Below are positions 8,262-15,681 of a stretch of DNA of 17,600 nt, one piece after another. Below the pieces are notes generated by a model. It was not told the DNA's origin. It worked only from the letters and a program-made list of their open reading frames with translations, and ran no database searches. Both the position numbers and the translations under genes were made by a program. Where the stretch lies: assembly GCA_021779005.1 (NCBI GenBank), contig JAJYBN010000002.1, positions 1 through 17,600 on the forward strand, read 5' to 3'. The stretch's first letter is position 1. Each line of letters begins with the position of its first letter. This stretch comes from Pseudomonadota bacterium. Lineage in GTDB: Bacteria > Pseudomonadota > Gammaproteobacteria > Natronospirales > REEB76.

Positions 8262-8962
8262 CCCGGCAACAGCGGCTGGATGGCGGCCGTCACCAGCTCG
8301 CCGATGCGCGCCAGGAACGCAGTGCCGAGCGTCGGGCCGAAGCGGTCGGCTTCATGGCTGCCCACAGCCAGGATGCCGAGTTTGCCATGGTCGCCCAGAG
8401 GCACAAGTGCGATGGAAGCAGTGCGGTCTGCCTGCTCACCGAACAGGAATTCCAGTTGCGGGGCGCGCAAGCGCCCGACGTAGGCTTTGCCGGCTTTCAG
8501 GAATTCGCGGAATTGTTCCAGACCCGAATCATCGCGCTTCAGCCAGCGTGCCGGACCGGCATCCACATCAGTGGCCTGATCGTGGATCAGGAACAGGCTG
8601 ACCTCGTCGGCGCCGAAACGGCTGCGCAATTCCTCCTGCGCGGAATACAGGCGCTCCGCCAGAGTGCCGCCTTCCAGCAGCACCAGCGCCAGGCGATGGA
8701 TGCGTTCGATCAGTGCATCGTTGGCGCGTGCCACTTCGATCATATCCACCAGTTTGCGTTCCATCTGGCGATATTGCTGACGCAGCACCTCCACCTGGCG
8801 TTCGATGAGCGACACTGCCTGGCCGCTGGCGTGCGGTACCTTGAGTTTGGTGAGTACCTCGGTGTGATTTTCGAAGAAATCCGGATGGGAGGTGAGGTAA
8901 TCGGTGACCGTATGCTCCAGGTCACCCATATCACGCAAGCCGGTTTTATGCTCGATGCTCAT
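8258..8962 (-). CDS. DUF484 family protein (YigA-like, GAF-like fold)
   Basis: 234 aa. The family is uncharacterised and typically lies between dapF and xerC. Seen: an N-terminal helical segment with Y-L-x-x-H-P-D-F-F-E-N-H (about 22-33), a long helix or coiled coil rich in Gln, Arg and Glu (about 48-85, SLIERQVEVLRQQYRQMERK), then a GAF-like alpha/beta region with V-S-L-F-L-I-H-D and S-I-A-L-V-P-L-G-D-H-G-K-L-G-I-L-A-V-G-S. There are no membrane segments, so it is predicted cytoplasmic. Both ends overlap neighbours by ATGA, so expression should be tightly coupled with dapF and xerC. A ligand-sensing role is only suggested by the GAF resemblance. Confidence 0.9.
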   Translation of the reverse strand: MSIEHKTGLRDMGDLEHTVTDYLTSHPDFFENHTEVLTKLKVPHASGQAVSLIERQVEVLRQQYRQMERKLVDMIEVARANDALIERIHRLALVLLEGGTLAERLYSAQEELRSRFGADEVSLFLIHDQATDVDAGPARWLKRDDSGLEQFREFLKAGKAYVGRLRAPQLEFLFGEQADRTASIALVPLGDHGKLGILAVGSHEADRFGPTLGTAFLARIGELVTAAIQPLLPG

Positions 8963-9789
8963 AGATTAATAGTTCCATCATAGACCCGGTTGGCCGGACC
9001 GCTCATCCACATGGATTCGCCCTCTCCCTGCCAGCTTATCATGAGACGGCCGCCGCGCAGGGCCACTTCCACGTCCGCATCCAGCCAACCAGCAAGCCGG
9101 CCCCATACCATGGTGGCGCAGGCGCCGGTGCCGCAGGCCAGAGTCTCGCCAGTTCCGCGTTCGAAAACCCGCAGCTTCACATGTGTGCGGTCCAGCCATT
9201 GGGCGAAATTCACATTGGTGCGCTTGGGAAAGCTCGGATGATTTTCTATTTTGGGACCGATTTCAGCTACCGGCGCGATGTCCACATCCGGCATGTCGAG
9301 GATCGCGTGCGGGTTGCCGACGGACACCGCGCCGATCTCATAGGCGACGCCATCCACGTCCAACGCGTAGGTGAGGGCGCGTTCGCGGGCATCGAAAGGG
9401 ATGCGCTCCGGCTCAAACGTGGGTACACCCATATTCACGCGTACCCTGGTGATATCGTGCACGTCCGCCTGCAGATTGCCACCCAGTGTCTCAAGGGTGA
9501 AACTGTTTTTCGTCACCCACCCGGCTTCCACCAGGAAGCGGCTCACGCAGCGCGCACCGTTGCCACACTGCTCCACTTCGCCGCCGTCGGCATTGTAGAT
9601 GCGGAAAGATGCTGCGTGTGCGGGATTTTTAGGTCTGCCGATGACCAGCAACTGGTCGAAGCCGATGCCAGTACGCCGATCAGCGAGTTTCTGCACGGTG
9701 GATGTATCCAGTGGCAGTGGCTGCTGCATGGCTTCGATCACCATGAAATCGTTGCCGAGGCCTTCCATCTTGCTGAATGCTACTTTCAT
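8959..9789 (-). CDS. dapF: Diaminopimelate epimerase DapF
   Basis: 276 aa, normal for DapF. This cytoplasmic cofactor-free epimerase converts LL- to meso-diaminopimelate, the precursor of lysine and of the peptidoglycan cross-link residue. Both catalytic cysteines are visible: Cys75 in E-Q-C-G-N-G-A-R-C and Cys219 in L-A-C-G-T-G-A-C-A. The N-terminal F-S-K-M-E-G-L-G-N-D-F is also classic. The ATG at 9789 has no clear Shine-Dalgarno sequence (AT-rich CAATAAACAAAT precedes it). It is the first gene of dapF-DUF484-xerC. The lysA and small lipoprotein genes that often precede dapF in gammaproteobacteria are not here; 248 bases with no recognised gene lie upstream instead. Confidence 0.98.
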   Translation of the reverse strand: MKVAFSKMEGLGNDFMVIEAMQQPLPLDTSTVQKLADRRTGIGFDQLLVIGRPKNPAHAASFRIYNADGGEVEQCGNGARCVSRFLVEAGWVTKNSFTLETLGGNLQADVHDITRVRVNMGVPTFEPERIPFDARERALTYALDVDGVAYEIGAVSVGNPHAILDMPDVDIAPVAEIGPKIENHPSFPKRTNVNFAQWLDRTHVKLRVFERGTGETLACGTGACATMVWGRLAGWLDADVEVALRGGRLMISWQGEGESMWMSGPANRVYDGTINL

Positions 9790-10037
9790 ATTTGTTTATT
9801 GACAGCTAGACGGCAGGCCGTTCTTGAGTCCTACAGATTTGTCCGTGTATCTAACCGACAGATTCAATGCTGCTTCTCAGAGGGGAAATGCTTATGGTTA
9901 TGCATGATAGCGCACACCGAAACGATGCACATATCTTTCCCCAGCCTACAGCCGCAATAATCATATGTTCACGTTGGACATAGGCCCGCGGTTAGACTTC
10001 CTGCCCGTGTATGATCCGATGCCATCGTCAGGCATGC

Positions 10038-10457
10038 TCAGGGTTTTGACAACTGCCCCTTGTAGCCTGCGATCTGCACCCAATAGATTATCCAGCACAC
10101 GAGTGCCGCGGGAGCCGCCAACAGATTAATGATGGGGATGATGGCTACGATGTACAGGATGCACATGGCGAGACCTACCCCATATCCGAATCCCTGTCCT
10201 GACAGATTGCGCTCGGAGAATTCCGCCTGCAGGGAATCACGGATCTTGGATACCACGATGAAGTTCCATACCAGATTGAACAATGGTATGAGCAGCAGGA
10301 ACACCAGTCCTGGCGTGAGACGGCGGTTCTGCTGTGATACCGCACTGAGAGTGTTCATCAGTGTTATCAGATAGAGGATGAAGACGACGAGTACGATGAC
10401 CCAGGCTCCCAGGAACCAGCCGGAAAACAACATCATGGGCATGTGCATATATTCCAT
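10038..10457 (-). CDS. Small four-helix membrane protein, unknown function
   Basis: 139 aa, with likely transmembrane stretches near 11-34, 50-69, 92-110 and 111-131. Between the first two lies V-S-x-x-N-R-x-L-x-P-G (40-50), followed by L-I-P-L-F-N-L-V-W-N-F (56-66). A soluble loop K-I-R-D-S-L-x-A-E-F (71-80) precedes helix three. These look like conserved motifs of a bacterial membrane protein group that I recognise by pattern but cannot name. The ATG at 10457 has AGGGGA seven bases upstream, the best ribosome binding site in this part of the window. It stands alone, divergent from ubiD and codirectional with dapF, 248 bases upstream of it. I do not assign a function. Confidence 0.8.
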   Translation of the reverse strand: MEYMHMPMMLFSGWFLGAWVIVLVVFILYLITLMNTLSAVSQQNRRLTPGLVFLLLIPLFNLVWNFIVVSKIRDSLQAEFSERNLSGQGFGYGVGLAMCILYIVAIIPIINLLAAPAALVCWIIYWVQIAGYKGQLSKP

Positions 10458-10561
10458 GGTTTTATCCCCTGATTTGATTATTGATAATAATGGCCCACGT
10501 GCATGTCAGCAGGCTCAGTAGATTAAGTATTGACCTAAGCATTCTAGATTGCCAGCCTACT

Positions 10562-10590
10562 TTGAGACTAACAGCATGACTTATCATATA
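10562..10590 (+). promoter_or_regulatory. Candidate ubiD promoter
   Basis: TTGAGA (10562-10567) is followed after 17 bases by CATATA (10585-10590), within an AT-rich TATCATATATAG run. A start near 10597 would leave a leader of about 24 bases before the ubiD ATG. The -10 match is partial, and overlapping alternatives exist at shorter or longer spacing. Confidence 0.35.
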
Positions 10591-10620
10591 TAGTGTCTTC
10601 CCCGAGCCCCGGGTAACCCC

Positions 10621-12087
10621 ATGAAATACCATGATCTGCGCGATTTCTTGTCGCAGCTGCAAAAGCAGGGCGAGCTGAAGCGTGTGCGCGCGAGTGTGGA
10701 TCCGTATCTCGAAATCACTGAGATTTGTGACCGTACCCTGAAAAACGCGGGGCCCGCGCTGCTGTTCGAGAAACCCAAAGGCCATTCGATCCCGGTACTC
10801 GGCAACCTGTTCGGCACTCCGCGACGCGTGGCCTTAGGGATGGGACAGGAATCGGTAGCCGCCTTGCGCGAAGTCGGGCAGTTGCTGGCCATGCTACGGG
10901 AACCTGAACCGCCCAAGGGTCTGAAGGACGCCTGGGAAAAATTCGGTGTGTTCAAGCAGGTCTTCAAGATGCCGCCCAAGGAGGTGCGCAAGGCGCACTG
11001 TCAGGAAAACCGATTCGAGGAAAGTGACGTGGATCTGCGCAGGTTTCCAATCCAGACCTGTTGGCCCGGCGATGCAGGCCCGCTCATAACTTGGGGGCTC
11101 ACGGTCACAAAAGGTCCGTACAAGCAGCGCCAGAATCTCGGTATCTACCGTCAACAGGTGATCGGCAAGAACACACTCATCATGCGCTGGCTGGCGCACC
11201 GCGGCGGCGCTCTGGATTTCCGTGATTGGCAGCAGGCACATCCTGGCGAAGCATTTCCGGTGGCGGTGGCGTTGGGCGCTGATCCCGCCACGATCCTGGG
11301 CGCGGTTACGCCGGTGCCGGATAATTTGTCCGAATTCGCATTCGCCGGCCTGCTGCGCGGCGCGCGCACCGAAGTGGTGAAGTGTGTGAGCTGCGATCTG
11401 ATGGTGCCGGCCAGTGCCGAGATCGTGCTGGAAGGCTACATCAAGCCAGGCGAGTTGGCAGATGAGGGCCCGTTCGGCGATCACACCGGTTATTACAATG
11501 ATGTGGAAAAATTTCCGGTGTTCACCGTCACCCACATCAACCATCGGGACGACCCGATCTATCACAGCACTTACACTGGTCGTCCGCCAGACGAGCCGGC
11601 GGTTCTGGGATTGGCGCTGAATGAAGTGTTCGTGCCGATCCTGCAGAAGCAGTTCCCGGAGATCACAGATTTTTACCTACCGCCGGAAGGCTGCTCCTAC
11701 CGTGTCGCCTGTGTGAGCATGAAGAAGCAGTACCCGGGACACGCCAAGCGTGTGATGTTCGGAATCTGGAGCTTCTTGCGACAGTTCATGTACACCAAGT
11801 TCATCATCGTCACCGATGCGGACGTGAACGTGCGCGACTGGAACGACGTAATCTGGGCGTTGAGCACCCGCATGGACCCGGCGCGGGATTGCACCATCGT
11901 TGAGAACACCCCCATCGACTATCTGGATTTCGCCTCGCCGGTCTCAGGCCTGGGCTCCAAGATCGGCTTTGACGCCACCAACAAGTTGCCTGGGGAGACC
12001 AGCCGCCAATGGGGCAGGCCCATCGCCATGAACGCCGAGGTGAAGCAGCGGGTGGACGCCATCTGGAAAGACCTGGGAATCGGCTGA
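10621..12087 (+). CDS. ubiD: UbiD, 4-hydroxy-3-polyprenylbenzoate decarboxylase
   Basis: 488 aa, close to E. coli UbiD (497), with strong similarity along the whole length from [10 protein letters not shown] to the end. It decarboxylates 4-hydroxy-3-polyprenylbenzoate in ubiquinone synthesis, using prenylated FMN supplied by UbiX. Visible: [10 protein letters not shown] and the [10 protein letters not shown] cofactor region, then [30 protein letters not shown] catalytic/metal segment with E271, E278, E282 and H288, and the C-terminal [20 protein letters not shown]. No ubiX is in the window. The ATG at 10621 matches the family start, but the preceding CCCCGGGTAACCCC offers no clear ribosome binding site. 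It is probably monocistronic, as the next gene has its own promoter candidate. Confidence 0.98.
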   Translation: MKYHDLRDFLSQLQKQGELKRVRASVDPYLEITEICDRTLKNAGPALLFEKPKGHSIPVLGNLFGTPRRVALGMGQESVAALREVGQLLAMLREPEPPKGLKDAWEKFGVFKQVFKMPPKEVRKAHCQENRFEESDVDLRRFPIQTCWPGDAGPLITWGLTVTKGPYKQRQNLGIYRQQVIGKNTLIMRWLAHRGGALDFRDWQQAHPGEAFPVAVALGADPATILGAVTPVPDNLSEFAFAGLLRGARTEVVKCVSCDLMVPASAEIVLEGYIKPGELADEGPFGDHTGYYNDVEKFPVFTVTHINHRDDPIYHSTYTGRPPDEPAVLGLALNEVFVPILQKQFPEITDFYLPPEGCSYRVACVSMKKQYPGHAKRVMFGIWSFLRQFMYTKFIIVTDADVNVRDWNDVIWALSTRMDPARDCTIVENTPIDYLDFASPVSGLGSKIGFDATNKLPGETSRQWGRPIAMNAEVKQRVDAIWKDLGIG

Positions 12088-12225
12088 ATCCAGAGTATTT
12101 ACGGGGGTCCTCTCAATGACCCGACATACCTGTGGGAGACCGCGAGCTGCCCACCTGCTACTCAGATGGCCATCAAGACTTGCAGATATGGATACCGAGG
12201 TTGTTCCCTAATCCCCTTGCCGCCT

Positions 12226-12231
12226 TATACT
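12226..12231 (+). promoter_or_regulatory. Candidate -10 element for the ParA-family gene
   Basis: TATACT (12226-12231) lies 59 bases before the ATG. The -35 is poorly defined: TTGTTC (12201-12206) is 19 bases upstream. It sits in the 203-base ubiD-parA gap, which otherwise holds only a weak 5-bp GGGTC/GACCC stem at 12105-12122 with no T run. Confidence 0.4.
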
Positions 12232-12290
12232 GGACTAGGATAAAAGTTGGGAAAATACACACAGATCGGGAACATATTTAAGGAGGTCGC

Positions 12291-12932
12291 ATGCGTACCA
12301 TCATGGTGATCAATGCCAAGGGCGGCGTCGGCAAGAGCACACTGGCTACCAGCATCGCTGGCTATTTCGCCAGCAACTGGGATGCAGTGGTGAGCCTCGC
12401 GGACTATGACCCGCAGGCTTCGAGCCTGGACTGGCTCGCCAAGCGCCCGCCGGAGCGTGACAAGATTCATGGCGTGGATGCCCACAAGCATGGTCTGACA
12501 CACCTGGATCGCCATACTGATTTCCTCATCGCGGATGCGCCTGCCCGCGCCCATGGCAGCGAACTCACCCAATTCGTGCGCCACGCCGAATCCCTCATCG
12601 TGCCGGTGCTGCCTTCGCCCATCGATATCAATGCCGCCGCCAAATTCATCAAGGAGCTGCTGGACTTAGGCAAGGTGGAACGCAAGGAAGTGAAAGTCGC
12701 GGTGGTGGCCAACCGGGTGCGCGAGAATCTGTTGATCTACGATGAACTGGAGAAATTCCTAGACACCCTCAAGGTGCCGGTGATCGCGCGCCTGCGCGAT
12801 ACCCAGAATTATATCCGCGCCTATTCACGCGGTCTCGGCATCCACGAACTGCCGGAATACCTCTCATGGCCAGACCAGGAGCAGTGGGAGCCGTTGGTGA
12901 AGTGGATGGAATCCAAACGCAGCCAACCTTGA
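12291..12932 (+). CDS. Orphan ParA/MinD-type ATPase
   Basis: 213 aa, a short ParA lacking any N-terminal DNA-binding extension. ParA ATPases position cargo such as plasmids, chromosomes, chemoreceptors or carboxysomes by dimerising with ATP on the nucleoid. Seen: the deviant Walker A KGGVGKST (10-17) with its signature Lys, the D-Y-D-P-Q switch (38-42), and a Walker B-like F-L-I-A-D-A-P-A (78-85). A-N-R-V-R-E-N and V-I-A-R-L-R-D follow as in the family. The start is well supported: AAGGAGGT lies three bases before the ATG. No parB, centromere-like repeats, or chemotaxis or carboxysome genes are nearby, so cargo is unknown. The neighbours (ubiD, a secreted protein on the opposite strand) give no hint. 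Confidence 0.9.
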   Translation: MRTIMVINAKGGVGKSTLATSIAGYFASNWDAVVSLADYDPQASSLDWLAKRPPERDKIHGVDAHKHGLTHLDRHTDFLIADAPARAHGSELTQFVRHAESLIVPVLPSPIDINAAAKFIKELLDLGKVERKEVKVAVVANRVRENLLIYDELEKFLDTLKVPVIARLRDTQNYIRAYSRGLGIHELPEYLSWPDQEQWEPLVKWMESKRSQP

Positions 12933-13025
12933 CTTATTTTATGAGGTGAATTGGTGACTACATTTTTTCAAAATGCGGAAATGAATTAAATAATCAACTT
13001 GGTAGTAAATATCGTAGTTTGAGTA

Positions 13026-13544
13026 TTAGGGAATTTTATTCTCATATCCCTGCGCCATCGGATACCAGTCCACTCTATCCAATGAATATTCCTCGCGGTG
13101 CTCGATGGTATCCGGTGCCGTGAATACATTAATCACTCGGAAATAAGTGGTCTTGCCTTTTTCTTTCGTATTCCAGGGGAAGGTCCAGATATTGCCGTGG
13201 ATGATGAGCTTGCTTGTTTGAACGTCATCCTTACCGGCGACTACCGGATAGACGGTATAGGTATTGTCCTTGGCATCATATGTATATATCAGCAAGGCTT
13301 TGGATTTCCCGTTGACGTATTGGTTACAGGCATAATAATCACCGCTGCGCCAGCAATCATTTTTGATGGTTGCCGAATCCTTGCCGACCTTGCTGTATGG
13401 CGTAGCGAAATGACCCGTCTCGGTTATCCAGGTTCCCGCATAGACAGCGATTTTTTCCAGTCCTGTTGGTAATGGTGTGCCCAGGACCGGAGAAGCGCAT
13501 ACGAATATAAAAATTAACGCGGTAATGACACATGGGTTGTTCAT
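13026..13544 (-). CDS. Small predicted secreted protein, unknown function
   Basis: 172 aa. Residues 1-22 form a hydrophobic signal-peptide-like segment (ITALIFIFVCASPVLG) with likely cleavage near residue 22; the rest is soluble and beta-rich. Notable pieces are A-G-T-W (36-39), T-P-Y-S-K (48-52) and N-D-C-W-R-S-G-D-Y-Y-A-C (62-73). The two cysteines (C64, C73) could form a disulfide in the periplasm. Alternating hydrophobic and polar strands with Y-T-Y-D, Y-T-V-Y-P and I-W-T-F-P-W suggest a small beta-barrel or lipocalin-like fold, but this is inference. The ATG at 13544 has GGAG six bases upstream. It lies convergent to the ParA gene and divergent from the first CLC gene. I do not recognise the family. 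Confidence 0.75.
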   Translation of the reverse strand: MNNPCVITALIFIFVCASPVLGTPLPTGLEKIAVYAGTWITETGHFATPYSKVGKDSATIKNDCWRSGDYYACNQYVNGKSKALLIYTYDAKDNTYTVYPVVAGKDDVQTSKLIIHGNIWTFPWNTKEKGKTTYFRVINVFTAPDTIEHREEYSLDRVDWYPMAQGYENKIP

Positions 13545-13680
13545 GGCTTGCTCCAGGTTTCAGGTGATGGAGTCGATGTTGTGTTCAGCACAATTTCAAC
13601 AGGCCGCTTTCGTTCACTCTACCGATTTTCTGCTTCTTCTGGGTGGGTGGTTTTGACCTGGTCGGCTCGTCAGCGCATCA

Positions 13681-13709
13681 TTGTAGGGCGTATCTATATC
13701 AATTATAAA
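13681..13709 (+). promoter_or_regulatory. Candidate sigma-70 promoter for the first CLC gene
   Basis: TTGTAG (13681-13686), a 17-base spacer and TATAAA (13704-13709) make a good housekeeping-type promoter. A start near 13716 gives a leader of about 48 bases before the ATG at 13764. This is the best promoter match I found in the window. Confidence 0.55.
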
Positions 13710-13763
13710 AAACTGACTGCAGCATTTGCGCCCGCAGCGCATTCCGGGTGATGATATTCAATC

Positions 13764-15572
13764 ATGTTGAGACGCTGGTTTAGCGAGGACGGAGCCATCC
13801 GCGTAGCGGTGCTAGCCGTCATCGTGGGTGTGGCTGCGGGATTTGGCGCAGTCGTATTCCGTGATTTCATCGCATTGGTTCACAACCTCGCATTCCTCGG
13901 GCGTTTTTCCCTGTTATACGATGCTACGAAACACACACTCGCTAGCCCGCTGGGTGCATGGATCATCCTTGTTCCGGTCGCCGGTGCACTGGTGGTCGCC
14001 TTCCTGGTTTCCAGATTTGCTCCGGAAGCCAAGGGCCACGGTGTTCCTGAAGTCATGGACGCCATGTATTACAAGCGCGGCATTATCCGGCCGCTGGTAG
14101 GTGCAATCAAAGCGATAGCGTCATCCATCTCCATCGGCACCGGCGGGGCGGTGGGGCGTGAAGGGCCGATCATCCAGATCGGCGCCTCCTTCGGTTCCAG
14201 TCTTTCCCAATGGCTGGGATTGAAGCAGTGGCAGCGCATGACGCTCATAGCCTGCGGCGCGGCTGGCGGCATCGCTGCTACCTTCAATACACCCATCGGC
14301 GGGGTGCTGTTTGCCATAGAACTCATCATGCCGGAAATCAGTGTACGCACCTTGATACCGGTGGCGCTCGCGACTGGCACCGCAACCGCCATCGGACGGG
14401 TGTTTTTCGGAGATCATCCGTCGTTTCTGATACCGCAATTGCCGGTGATTTCGTCGTCGGTGTTGTCGCCTTGGAGCATCGTGGCCTATCTGATTTTCGG
14501 ACTGGCCTTGGGCTGTGTGTCGGCACTCTTCATCCGTTCCATCTATGCCATGGAGGATGTGTTCAATAGGCTGCCGGGTAACTACTACCTCCGCCATGCC
14601 ACTGGAATGCTGGTCGTTGGCATTATGATCTATATGTTGTCGCGCTACACCGGCTATTACTACATCGAGGGCGTTAGTTATGCCACGGTGCAGGACATTC
14701 TGGAGAAGACCCTAACGAACCCGTGGCTCCTGCTATTGCTGTTGGCGGCAAAAATGCTCGCTACATCACTGACGCTCGGCTCCGGCGGCTCCGGCGGCAT
14801 ATTTTCGCCGGCGCTGTTTTTAGGTGCCACTCTCGGAGGCTGCTATGCAGCTTTGCTCGGTTGGCTGATGCCCGCCATGCATGCCGATGCCGCAAGTCTC
14901 GCGGTGGTGGGGATGGCGGGCATCATCGGTGGCTCGACAGGTGCGGTGGTGACCGCTGTAGTGATCGTCTATGAGATGACGCGCGACTACAATGTCATAT
15001 TGCCATTACTGATATCCGTCTCGGTGGCCTACGGCGTACGCCGCTGGTTCGTGCGCGGCAGCATCTACGACCTCAAACTTGCGCGGCGGGGCCACTACAT
15101 CCCCGAATCCCTGCAGACTAACATGTATCTTCTCGACCGGGTCAGGGATTTCCTGCGCCGCGCGGTGGTGCGCATACCCGTGAACGGTGACTGGAGCCGC
15201 CTGAATCGTTATCTCATGCGCCTGCAACGGCTGCCGCATGTGATCATAGTGGATGGCGAGAAAGTCCTGGGTGTCATAGCCGCTGACCGGGTGTTACAGG
15301 TGGATCGCAGCCGTTCTGTGAGGGAAGCCCTGGAGCGGCAGGCGGATAGCAAATTCATCGTAGTGTGCAGCAATGACCTGCTGTTCGATGTCATGGCGCA
15401 GCTGCGTAATTCGCCGGCTTCTGTGGTGATAGTCACCGCCAATGGCGATCTCAAGACGCCGCGGCAGATCAAGGGTGTGTTGACCTGGGGTGACATTGCC
15501 AGCAGCAGCAATTTGCCGCAGCCATTACTGGGTTCGCGTGCGGAAGGCGGCGGCAATACAGAAAGACTCTGA
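13764..15572 (+). CDS. CLC-family anion transporter/channel with C-terminal CBS pair
   Basis: 602 aa. The membrane domain (about 10-430) carries the CLC selectivity segments: G-H-G-V-P-E (91-96) where CLC-ec1 has GSGIPE, GREGP with the gating Glu133, GSGGSGGIFSPALF, and a central Tyr435 in S-I-Y-D-L. The internal proton glutamate of CLC-ec1 (Glu203, second Glu of I-E-E) aligns with Leu187 in A-I-E-L. The C-terminal 160 residues hold two CBS-like units: V-V-R-I-P-V...G-V-I-A-A-D-R-V-L and F-I-V-V-C-S-N-D...G-V-L-T-W-G-D-I-A. CBS pairs in CLCs bind adenine nucleotides or modulate gating. It is an inner-membrane chloride or related anion pathway. The ATG at 13764 has only a weak purine stretch upstream. 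Confidence 0.93.
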   Translation: MLRRWFSEDGAIRVAVLAVIVGVAAGFGAVVFRDFIALVHNLAFLGRFSLLYDATKHTLASPLGAWIILVPVAGALVVAFLVSRFAPEAKGHGVPEVMDAMYYKRGIIRPLVGAIKAIASSISIGTGGAVGREGPIIQIGASFGSSLSQWLGLKQWQRMTLIACGAAGGIAATFNTPIGGVLFAIELIMPEISVRTLIPVALATGTATAIGRVFFGDHPSFLIPQLPVISSSVLSPWSIVAYLIFGLALGCVSALFIRSIYAMEDVFNRLPGNYYLRHATGMLVVGIMIYMLSRYTGYYYIEGVSYATVQDILEKTLTNPWLLLLLLAAKMLATSLTLGSGGSGGIFSPALFLGATLGGCYAALLGWLMPAMHADAASLAVVGMAGIIGGSTGAVVTAVVIVYEMTRDYNVILPLLISVSVAYGVRRWFVRGSIYDLKLARRGHYIPESLQTNMYLLDRVRDFLRRAVVRIPVNGDWSRLNRYLMRLQRLPHVIIVDGEKVLGVIAADRVLQVDRSRSVREALERQADSKFIVVCSNDLLFDVMAQLRNSPASVVIVTANGDLKTPRQIKGVLTWGDIASSSNLPQPLLGSRAEGGGNTERL

Positions 15573-15643
15573 TATGGATGAGCTGGAATACCCAACCGAT
15601 GCCGTACCGGCAGGCCAGAACGGAAATCTGTCGTGTATACCTT

Positions 15644-15649
15644 TATAAT
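15644..15649 (+). promoter_or_regulatory. Candidate -10 element before the second CLC gene
   Basis: An exact TATAAT lies 32 bases before the ATG at 15682, in the 109-base gap between the two CLC genes. No good -35 is seen at 16-18 bases. It would allow the second CLC to be made independently of the first; read-through is also possible, as I see no terminator between them. Confidence 0.35.
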
Positions 15650-15681
15650 ATCCGGCTTTTAACCAAACGATAATCTCTCCG

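Noticed and set aside
9928-9957. Possible dapF promoter (TTGCGG, 18 bases, TATGTG on the minus strand)
   Set aside because: Both hexamers match the consensus weakly and the leader would be over 130 bases.
9181-9960. Long plus-strand open frame (259 codons)
   Set aside because: It is mostly antisense to dapF, whose catalytic motifs are unambiguous; the codons outside dapF add no domain.
10894-11565. 223-codon minus-strand frame
   Set aside because: It is entirely antisense to ubiD and shows no protein signature of its own.
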